From Vulcanimicrobiota bacterium (GTDB taxonomy: Bacteria; Vulcanimicrobiota; Vulcanimicrobiia; Vulcanimicrobiales; Vulcanimicrobiaceae): a DNA stretch of 64,000 bases. Shown here piece by piece: positions 8,597-14,931 of the stretch. The position numbers and the translations under genes were made by a program. The stretch covers positions 16,814 through 80,813 of the forward strand of contig DAHUXH010000010.1 in the NCBI GenBank assembly GCA_027307235.1. The letters are read 5' to 3'. Numbering within the stretch: position 1 is the first letter of the stretch; the number at the start of each line of letters is the position of its first letter. The notes under the pieces are model-generated. The model worked only from the letters and a program-made list of their open reading frames with translations, had not been told where the DNA came from and ran no database searches.

Positions 8597-8612
8597 GGAG
8601 GACCCCTTTTTA

Positions 8613-8722
8613 ATCGACATTCATCGATATAGCGACGGCTGAGGTCCCCGTTTTGTTCTCGGGGGTCAGCCCAGTGCATTGACAAACATCAATATAGAGC
8701 CTAGTATCGAAACATGTCAATA
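8613..8722. promoter_or_regulatory. Divergent promoter region with three ArsR-type operator copies
   Basis: Three copies of one motif, consensus ATTGACATNNNTCGATAT, lie between the flavoprotein and acetyltransferase genes. They read ATCGACATTCATCGATAT (8613-8630), ATTGACAAACATCAATAT (8678-8695) and, inverted, TATCGAAACATGTCAATA (8705-8722). The same motif precedes arsR at 11730. Core TTGACAT...ATCAA-like imperfect dyads resemble known ArsR/SmtB sites. Control of both divergent units by the ArsR encoded at 11766 is inferred. Confidence 0.7.
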
Positions 8723-8760
8723 CAGAAGACGGTCTTTTTTCAGCCGAGGGAGGTGCTTCG

Positions 8761-9285
8761 ATGATCGCTTCAGCGCCGCGACAAGATACGCTCCTGTTTC
8801 GCGAAGCTCGGGTAGCCGATCTCGCCGCCATTCAACACATCTACAACGAGGGGATCGAGGACCGGATCGCTACGCTCGACACCGATCCGAAAGACGATAG
8901 CGAGATCGCCGGCTGGTTCGCGGACCACCGCGGACGCCATTGCGTGGTGCTTGCAGTTCGCGAGAACACGATCGTCGGCTGGGCGTCGTTGAACCGCTAT
9001 TCGAATCGCTGTGCTTACGACGGGGTTGCGAGCCTCTCCATCTACATCGCACGCGAGCATCGCGGCACCGGAATCGGCAAGAAGCTTCTCGCCGAATTGG
9101 AGAAGCGCGCGATCGCGAACGACTTTCACAAGATCGTGCTCTTCACGTTCGCATTCAATCAACTCGGTCAGGGACTCTATCGCAGGGCCGGATACCGCGA
9201 AGTCGGCGTCTTTCGCAATCAAGGCCGGCTCGACGGAAAATTCGTCGACGTCATGGCCATGGAGAAGTTACTGGCGATCGAGTAG
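8761..9285 (+). CDS. arsN1: GNAT N-acetyltransferase, ArsN1/phosphinothricin acetyltransferase-like
   Basis: GNAT acetyltransferase of 174 residues. The acetyl-CoA loop REHRGTGIGKKLL lies at about residues 97-109 and the C-terminal part (GLYRRAGYREVGVFRNQG) matches the phosphinothricin acetyltransferase branch. Members of this branch in ars clusters are ArsN1, which acetylate arsinothricin, the arsenic analogue of phosphinothricin. A strong GGGAGGT lies just before the ATG. Promoter and operators are shared with the divergent flavoprotein. The substrate is an inference from family and neighbourhood. Confidence 0.72.
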   Translation: MIASAPRQDTLLFREARVADLAAIQHIYNEGIEDRIATLDTDPKDDSEIAGWFADHRGRHCVVLAVRENTIVGWASLNRYSNRCAYDGVASLSIYIAREHRGTGIGKKLLAELEKRAIANDFHKIVLFTFAFNQLGQGLYRRAGYREVGVFRNQGRLDGKFVDVMAMEKLLAIE

Positions 9286-9293
9286 CCGGCCCG

Positions 9294-9716
9294 CTATTGC
9301 TGCGCGATGGCGTCGAGGACGCGGTGTAGGCGTGCGTTGACGTCGTCGGCGATGCCGAGCAGCGACGGATTGCCGACGACACCGAGCAACGGGCGCGCGT
9401 CGATGGCCGAGACGACCGTCGAGCCGTGTTCTTCTTGCACGACCACGTTGCACGGGAGCAGCAGTCCCAACTGCGACTCCTCGTTCAAGGCGCGATGCGC
9501 GAAGTGCGGATTGCACGCTCCGAGAATGCGATACGGCCGGAAATCAGCGCCGATCTTTTCATGCAGCGTCTTAGTGACGTCGATCTCGCAGAGAATTCCG
9601 AAGCCTTCGTCTTTGAGCAGCGATCTGGCGCGCTCGATAGCGGCTTCGAAGCCGAGCCCGGTGGCGACGCTGTAGCCGTATCCCACGGCCGCGGGTGCGT
9701 TGACCTTGTGTTCCAT
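9294..9716 (-). CDS. DUF302 domain protein
   Basis: Protein of 140 residues made of a single DUF302 domain: RARSLLKDEGFGILCEIDV, ILGACNPHFAHRALNEES and LGLLLPCNVVVQEE are the family blocks. The cysteines in GACNP and LLPCNV are conserved and may bind a metal, though the biochemical role is unknown. DUF302 genes are common next to metal and redox genes. It faces away from the oxidase-permease gene and shares an 89-base promoter region containing a DtxR-like palindrome. Confidence 0.85.
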   Translation of the reverse strand: MEHKVNAPAAVGYGYSVATGLGFEAAIERARSLLKDEGFGILCEIDVTKTLHEKIGADFRPYRILGACNPHFAHRALNEESQLGLLLPCNVVVQEEHGSTVVSAIDARPLLGVVGNPSLLGIADDVNARLHRVLDAIAQQ

Positions 9717-9786
9717 ACGCCCATGCTACTCGCGATAGCGGCTGGTACACCAGGACCGGAAGGGTAAGGCTTGCCATGATGTGAAG

Positions 9787-9800
9787 TTAGGCAATCCTAA
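9787..9800. promoter_or_regulatory. DtxR/IdeR/MntR-like palindrome
   Basis: TTAGGCAATCCTAA, a perfect 5-bp inverted repeat with a 4-base centre, lies just upstream of the multicopper oxidase-ZIP gene and in the promoter region of the divergent DUF302 gene. The TTAGG-N4-CCTAA form matches the left 14 positions of the 19-bp DtxR/IdeR consensus. A partial second copy (TAAGGCTTGCCA) starts near 9768. It suggests iron- or manganese-responsive repression, separate from the arsenic operators. Confidence 0.55.
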
Positions 9801-9805
9801 AATCT

Positions 9806-11710
9806 TTGAGCGAATCGAGGAAGCCGTTGCTCTCGCGCTGCCGAGCCCTTGCGTTGCCCCTCCTGGCCGCCGTCCTCGCCCTGGCGGCGCCGATCGGCGT
9901 TCACGCCGATGCCGACGAGCAGGCGGCAGCGGGAGCCAACACGGCAGCGCTCGGGCTGCAGCCGATTCGCGGACCCATCCCGGTCGCGACCCCGGCGCCG
10001 GGTGAATCGAAGGTCTTCCTCCGTCCGGACGGCGCCTACCAGGCCATCCCCGAGATACGCGGCCGGATGGAGATTTTCCATATCGTCCAGCGTCAAGCGC
10101 CGTGGACGATCAAGCCCGGCCTCACCGTGATGGCGAATACCTACAACGGCGTCGTGCCCGGGCCGGTGATCGCCGCCAAGCAAGGCGACACCGTCGTTAT
10201 CGACTACGCGAACGACACCTCGACACCCGACTCGATTCATCTGCACGGCATCCACGACATTCCGGTCTCGATGGACGGCGTCGCGGGCATCTCGCAGCCG
10301 CTCGTGCAGCAAGGCGAACACTTCCGCTATCACTTCGTCGCCGAAGAACCCGGAACGTTCATCTATCACACACACGGCAACGAAGCGCATCTCAATTCGG
10401 GATTGTACGGCGCGATTGTCGTTCAACCGGCGCACCCGCTGCCGGCCGAGCAGAACCTCGCGCACGATTTCGTCGAGGTGGTCTCGTCGTGGCAGATTCA
10501 AAGCGCGGCCGAGAACGAATTCAGCCTGAACGGCAAGTCCTATCCGGGAACGAAGGCGCTCGACGTGAAGCCCGGCGAGCGCTTCCGCATTCGCTGGATC
10601 AATATCTCGGGTGAAAATTTTCACACCATGCACACGCATGGGCACTATCAGCTCATCATCGATCGCGACGCGCAGCCGGTGGCAGTGCGCGACCTCGAAG
10701 ACACGGTGTTGATCGGTCCGGGACAACGCGCGGACGTGGTCGTCACGGCCAATGCGAAACCGGGAACCTGGCTCATCCATTGCCATGTCGCCGATCACAC
10801 CGAAGACGCGAACGGCATGCCCGACGGATTGATCACCGCAATCCACTACACGGGCACGCCCAACATGCTGCTTGCGATGAACGCGGCGATGACCTCGCAG
10901 ATGAACATGCCGCCGCCCACGCATCAGCCGCTCAGCTTCTCGATGACCGTTCTGCTCGGCGCGATCGCGGGTTTCACGATCTTCTTCGGCTTACCGATCG
11001 CGCGCATGCGCAAGGTATCGCACGAAACGATCGCATTGCTCAATGCGCTGGCGATCGGGATCTTGATCTACCTCGTGATCGAGATCGCGCAGAACGCGAT
11101 CTTCCCAATCACGACCGGAATCATCGCGTGGCATACGAGCGGCGGTGCGTTTCCGCTCGCGCTGCTCATCGTCTTCGTCGGCGGATTGCTGATCGGGTTA
11201 GTAGGTTTGGGCAGCCTTGCGACGCAGATGACCAAACGCGCCGCGCAGAGCGCAGAAAATCCGATGATGCTCGCGGCGATCATCGCCATCGGCATCGGCG
11301 CGCACAACTTCGGTGAAGGTCTGGCGATCGGCGCATCGGCCGCCTCGGGCGCGACTGCCGTTGCGATCGGACTCATCATCGGTTTCGGGTTGCACAACGC
11401 GACCGAAGGCTTCGGCGTTGCGGCGCCGCTCATCGGGCGCGTCGTTCCGACGTGGGTCCAACTCGGCATCGCGGGCTTGATCGCCGGCGGCCCGACCTTC
11501 CTTGGAACGATCATCGGGTATCAATTCCAATCGCCGACGCTCTCCGTGCTCTTCCTCGCGATCGCGATCGGCGCGCTGGTCTTCGTGATCGGCGAACTTT
11601 GGTCGGTCCTGCGGCGTACGGGGCTCAGCGCGCTGGTCACGACGATGATGACGGTCGGCTTCCTGGTGGCCTTCGGCACCGAACTCTTCCTCGACGTCAA
11701 CGGCGGGTAA
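9806..11710 (+). CDS. Two-domain multicopper oxidase fused to a ZIP-family metal permease
   Basis: Protein of 634 residues joining two functions. A signal-anchor-like segment (about 12-33) precedes two cupredoxin domains (about 85-210 and 215-350). Copper ligands are visible: HLHG at 145-148, HTHG at 188-191, HTMHTHGH at 273-280 and HCHVADH at 325-331 (C326 is the type-1 cysteine). The axial Met would be M338, two residues later than usual. Residues 378-634 hold about eight membrane spans with the two ZIP metal motifs HNFGEG (500-505) and HNATEG (530-535). Oxidation and uptake of Fe or Mn in one chain is inferred. The start may instead be TTG 9827, which has a better GAGGA site. Confidence 0.85.
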   Translation: MSESRKPLLSRCRALALPLLAAVLALAAPIGVHADADEQAAAGANTAALGLQPIRGPIPVATPAPGESKVFLRPDGAYQAIPEIRGRMEIFHIVQRQAPWTIKPGLTVMANTYNGVVPGPVIAAKQGDTVVIDYANDTSTPDSIHLHGIHDIPVSMDGVAGISQPLVQQGEHFRYHFVAEEPGTFIYHTHGNEAHLNSGLYGAIVVQPAHPLPAEQNLAHDFVEVVSSWQIQSAAENEFSLNGKSYPGTKALDVKPGERFRIRWINISGENFHTMHTHGHYQLIIDRDAQPVAVRDLEDTVLIGPGQRADVVVTANAKPGTWLIHCHVADHTEDANGMPDGLITAIHYTGTPNMLLAMNAAMTSQMNMPPPTHQPLSFSMTVLLGAIAGFTIFFGLPIARMRKVSHETIALLNALAIGILIYLVIEIAQNAIFPITTGIIAWHTSGGAFPLALLIVFVGGLLIGLVGLGSLATQMTKRAAQSAENPMMLAAIIAIGIGAHNFGEGLAIGASAASGATAVAIGLIIGFGLHNATEGFGVAAPLIGRVVPTWVQLGIAGLIAGGPTFLGTIIGYQFQSPTLSVLFLAIAIGALVFVIGELWSVLRRTGLSALVTTMMTVGFLVAFGTELFLDVNGG

Positions 11711-11729
11711 GCGCCCGGCGGCTGTGGTT

Positions 11730-11773
11730 ATTGACATTCTTCGATATACGCCATAGCATCGAATCATGTCGAT
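11730..11773. promoter_or_regulatory. ArsR operator pair at the arsR start
   Basis: Two inverted copies of the motif seen at 8613-8722 precede arsR: ATTGACATTCTTCGATAT (11730-11747) and ATCGAATCATGTCGAT (11758-11773). The second overlaps the arsR start codon at 11766, so bound repressor would cover both promoter and initiation site. Autoregulation of arsR-arsC-aqpS is the expected consequence. Confidence 0.72.
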
Positions 11774-12098
11774 GCAGCGCGTATGTTTGTCACCCGAGTC
11801 GCTCAAGGGCGATTTCGAACCGATGGTCGGCCTTTTCAAGGCCCTGGCCGATCCCCACCGTCTCGCGATTCTTTCGGCGCTGGCCCGTGAGGACGGCGAG
11901 GTGTGCGTCTGCGATTTCACCGCCGGATTGCCGCTCAATCAACCGACCGTTTCGCACCACCTGAAGATCTTGCGCGACTGCGGGCTCGTGACGAGCGAAC
12001 GGCGCGGCACGTGGGTCTACTACCAGCTTGCACCCGACGCGCGGCAACGCTTGGCCGACGCCCTCGACGCCGTCGTCCCGCTCGGCGTCCTGGCGTGA
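11766..12098 (+). CDS. arsR: Arsenic-responsive repressor ArsR
   Basis: ArsR/SmtB repressor of 110 residues. The winged-helix core runs from about 20 to 95, with recognition helix LNQPTVSHHLKILRDCGLV. The As(III)-sensing motif EVCVCDF (about 45-51) matches the CVCDL site of classical ArsR, with an extra cysteine (C70) in the recognition helix end that may act as a third thiol ligand. The ATG at 11766 overlaps one operator. The stop overlaps the arsC start (GTGA), making a tight arsR-arsC-aqpS operon. Confidence 0.93.
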   Translation: MSMQRVCLSPESLKGDFEPMVGLFKALADPHRLAILSALAREDGEVCVCDFTAGLPLNQPTVSHHLKILRDCGLVTSERRGTWVYYQLAPDARQRLADALDAVVPLGVLA

Positions 12099-12541
12099 CG
12101 TCCAGGCCCAACGTTCTCTTCGTCTGCGTGCACAATAGCGCACGCAGTCAGATGGCTGAGGCGCTGTTGCGGCAGGTAGCGGGCGACGCCGCCAATGCAT
12201 ACAGCGCCGGGCTCGAAGCAGGTGCGCTCAATCCGTACGTCGTTACCGCGATGCGCGAAATCGGCATCGACATCTCGCAGCAGCACGCCAAGACCGTCAA
12301 CGATCCGCAGATCGCCGGACGCGCATACGACTACGTGATCAGCGTGTGCGATGAGGCGAGCGGCGCCGCATGCCCGGTCGTTCCGACGACCGGCCAACGC
12401 CTCTCCTGGCAGTTTCCCGATCCTTCGCGGTTCGCAGGCAGCGACGAGGAAAAACTCGCGATGGTGCGCGCCGTGCGCGACTCGCTCAAAGAACGGATCG
12501 CGCACTGGGCGGCCGTGACGTTCGCACCGCAGAACCGATGA
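12095..12541 (+). CDS. arsC: Arsenate reductase, thioredoxin-coupled (LMW-PTP type)
   Basis: Reduces arsenate to arsenite with thiols from thioredoxin. The 148-residue protein starts at GTG 12095. The phosphatase-like loop CVHNSAR is at residues 11-17 (C11 nucleophile). The relay cysteines expected in this class are C85 and C93, in ISVCDEASGAACP, spaced one residue wider than in the S. aureus enzyme. A WQFPDPS segment near 105-111 is also typical. It overlaps arsR upstream and aqpS downstream (ATGA), and its product arsenite is what AqpS would release. Confidence 0.93.
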   Translation: MTSRPNVLFVCVHNSARSQMAEALLRQVAGDAANAYSAGLEAGALNPYVVTAMREIGIDISQQHAKTVNDPQIAGRAYDYVISVCDEASGAACPVVPTTGQRLSWQFPDPSRFAGSDEEKLAMVRAVRDSLKERIAHWAAVTFAPQNR

Positions 12542-13233
12542 ACACGAAGCTCAACCGTCGTCTCGTCTGCGAAGGGGTGGGCACCGCGCTGCTCGTGGCC
12601 GGTGTGATCGGCTCGGGCATCATGGCGCAACGGCTATCGGGCGGAAACGTCGCGCTCGCGCTGCTCGCCAACACGATCGCGACCGGCGGTATCCTCGTCG
12701 CGATCATCGCCGCCTTCGGTCCCATCTCCGGCGCGCATTTCAATCCGGCCGTGTCCCTGTCCGAAGCCTGGAACGGCGCCGTGTCGTGGCGCGAAGCAGC
12801 GTGGTACACGCTCGTTCAGATCGCGGGCGCGATAGCAGGCGCGATGATCGCCAACGTCATGTTCGGCCTTGCGCCCGTGGCGCTGTCTCACCACGCGCGT
12901 CATGGCGCCGGGCTGCTGCTCGGTGAAGCAGTGGCGACGTTCGGTTTGCTCTGCGTCATCCGCGGCTGCGCGCTCACGCGCGTCTGGATGATGCCGTTCG
13001 CGGTTGCCGCCTACATCGTCGGCGCGTATTGGTTCACGTCGTCGACGTCGTTCGCCAATCCGGCGGTCGCGATCGGCCGCTCGCTCACCGACACCTTCGC
13101 GGGGATCGCACCGAACGATGTGCCCGGGTTCGTGATCGCGCAGCTCGCCGGCGCCGCCGCGGCCACAGCACTGTTTGGTTGGTTGGCTCCGCCGGTGGCG
13201 ACCGCGAGCTCACCAGCCGAAGAAGCAGGGTAA
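12538..13233 (+). CDS. aqpS: MIP-family channel, AqpS-like arsenite facilitator
   Basis: Aquaglyceroporin-type channel of 231 residues with six membrane spans and two NPA half-helices, HFNPAVS (about 64-70) and FANPAVA (about 173-179). In ars operons with arsC and no ArsB/Acr3, such channels let arsenite made inside the cell flow out down its gradient (known for Sinorhizobium AqpS). That matches the gene order here, with the ATG overlapping the arsC stop. No ArsB or Acr3 pump is seen in the window. Confidence 0.88.
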   Translation: MNTKLNRRLVCEGVGTALLVAGVIGSGIMAQRLSGGNVALALLANTIATGGILVAIIAAFGPISGAHFNPAVSLSEAWNGAVSWREAAWYTLVQIAGAIAGAMIANVMFGLAPVALSHHARHGAGLLLGEAVATFGLLCVIRGCALTRVWMMPFAVAAYIVGAYWFTSSTSFANPAVAIGRSLTDTFAGIAPNDVPGFVIAQLAGAAAATALFGWLAPPVATASSPAEEAG

Positions 13234-13284
13234 GCTCGGCAACGGCAAGGCCGTCCGGGCCGTTCACAAGAAGTGAGGCGACCG

Positions 13285-13761
13285 ATGAAACGACCGGCGG
13301 CAGCGGCTTTGGCCATTTGTGCCCTCCTCTATGGGTGCAGCGGTGCGGGGTATCTCCCCTACGCACCCCATGCGCTCGCCCCGCAGCAGATTCACGTGCT
13401 CTCAGCCGGCGCGGCCGCCGCCAACGGCCTTCCCGAAGGTCTCGTTCGCGCGGTCATCATGACGGAGTCGGCCGGCGACCCGAGCGCGGTGAGCACCGCG
13501 GGCGCGCAAGGGTTGATGCAGTTGATGCCGGCAACCGCGCAGAGTTGCGGCATCGCCAATCCCTTTGAAGCCAACGAGAACGTGTCGTGCGGCGCTTCGT
13601 ATCTGAAAGCGCTGATGGTGCGTTATCACAATGACGTGACGCTCGCGGTCGCCGCGTATAACGCCGGGCCCGGCGCCGTGGATGCTTACCGGGGCGTTCC
13701 GCCGTTCGCGGAGACGCGCGCTTACGTGCAGCGCGTGCTCGCCGCGTACCAGGCCTTCTAG
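13285..13761 (+). CDS. Soluble lytic transglycosylase-like lipoprotein
   Basis: Periplasmic muramidase-type enzyme that cleaves glycan strands. The 158-residue precursor begins with a lipoprotein signal ending in LLYGC (Cys at about 19). The SLT domain has the catalytic Glu in IMTESAGDPSAVS (about residue 55), then GAQGLMQLMPATA and AVAAYNAGPGAV, all diagnostic for family 1 transglycosylases. I chose ATG 13285, with GTGAGG upstream, over GTG 13273. It heads an envelope-gene run with lptF/G and lptD. Confidence 0.9.
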   Translation: MKRPAAAALAICALLYGCSGAGYLPYAPHALAPQQIHVLSAGAAAANGLPEGLVRAVIMTESAGDPSAVSTAGAQGLMQLMPATAQSCGIANPFEANENVSCGASYLKALMVRYHNDVTLAVAAYNAGPGAVDAYRGVPPFAETRAYVQRVLAAYQAF

Positions 13762-13772
13762 CCGACCGGCAC

Positions 13773-14927
13773 ATGGCGTCGGTCTCGCACGCGCGGCACG
13801 TACCGCAATTGCGCTTAGGCGCGTTGCACGTGCCGATTCTCGACATCTATCTGCTGAGCGAGATCGTCGGCCCGTTTCTCTTTGCGTTCGGCGCGTACTT
13901 CATCTTCTGGGCGCTCAACATTTTCTTCGCGGCCGCCGACTACGTGATCAATCAGCACGCGCCATTCTTCTTGGTGCTGCGCTTTGTCGTATTCCGTGTG
14001 CCGCAAGCGATCCCGATGGCGTTTCCGTTCGCGACGCTGTTCTCGACGCTGCTCGCGCTTGGACGCTTGATGGGCGACAACGAAATCAATGCGATGCGTA
14101 CGTCAGGCATCTCGCTCGCACGTTTTTCGATCACGCCGATCCTTTTCGGCATCACCGCATTCGTCGTGTGCTGGGCGATGAACGAATATGTCGCACCGCC
14201 GTCGGTCGATCTCTCGACGCGCACGTTCTACCAAATCTTGTATCACACCGACTCTTTGCCGGTCGAGCCCCTGTTCTTTCGCCGTGATCCCGACACCGGA
14301 AACGTCTTCTTCGTGACCAATGTCGGCCCCGACAACAAGACGATGATCGGCGTGCAGATCTTCAAACCGGGACACAGCGGATATTGGAACGAAACGTTCC
14401 AAGCCAAGACTGCGTCGGTGGACGGTTCGCTGCTGGTGCTGCACGACGTGGTGCATTCCGTGTACAATCCAGACGGCATGGTGATCAGTCAGTTTCGCAC
14501 CAAGGAAGCTCGCGTCGGTTTGCCGCTGGCGGAGACCGCCGCGCAGTTCGTCAGCAACGTCAATAGTGACCCGTGGACGATGAGTTCAAAGACGCTCGCG
14601 ACGCAGGTTCGCTCGCTGCAGAACATGGGCATGGGCGGCGCGGCGCTCGGCAACTTGAAGGTATCACTCGCCAACAAGTTCGCCTGGCCGTTCGCGTGCG
14701 TGGTCGGTGTGCTGCTCTCGCTGCCGCTTGCACTTCGTTTCGGCAAGCGCGGCCGCACGCTCGGCATCGCCATGGCCATCATCGCCTTCTTCATCTACTT
14801 CCTGATGACGTCGGCGGCGGCTGCCGTCGGCCGCAACGGCGCGATCGATCCGTATCTCGCCGCATGGTTGCCGAACATCGTCATGGGCGGCGTCGGAATC
14901 GTGCTTCTCTTTTTGGAAGAACGCTGA
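13773..14927 (+). CDS. lptG: LptF/LptG family permease of the LPS exporter
   Basis: Membrane subunit of the LptB2FG complex that extracts LPS from the inner membrane. It has 384 residues: paired membrane spans near the N-terminus (DIYLLSEIVGPFLFAFGAYFIFW), a large periplasmic beta-jellyroll (about 130-270), and three further spans at the C-terminus (about 300-384). Only one YjgP/YjgQ-type gene is in the window, so whether it acts as a homodimer or with a partner elsewhere cannot be told. It lies 11 bases after the transglycosylase gene and 4 bases before lptD. Confidence 0.9.
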   Translation: MASVSHARHVPQLRLGALHVPILDIYLLSEIVGPFLFAFGAYFIFWALNIFFAAADYVINQHAPFFLVLRFVVFRVPQAIPMAFPFATLFSTLLALGRLMGDNEINAMRTSGISLARFSITPILFGITAFVVCWAMNEYVAPPSVDLSTRTFYQILYHTDSLPVEPLFFRRDPDTGNVFFVTNVGPDNKTMIGVQIFKPGHSGYWNETFQAKTASVDGSLLVLHDVVHSVYNPDGMVISQFRTKEARVGLPLAETAAQFVSNVNSDPWTMSSKTLATQVRSLQNMGMGGAALGNLKVSLANKFAWPFACVVGVLLSLPLALRFGKRGRTLGIAMAIIAFFIYFLMTSAAAAVGRNGAIDPYLAAWLPNIVMGGVGIVLLFLEER

Positions 14928-14931
14928 TCGC

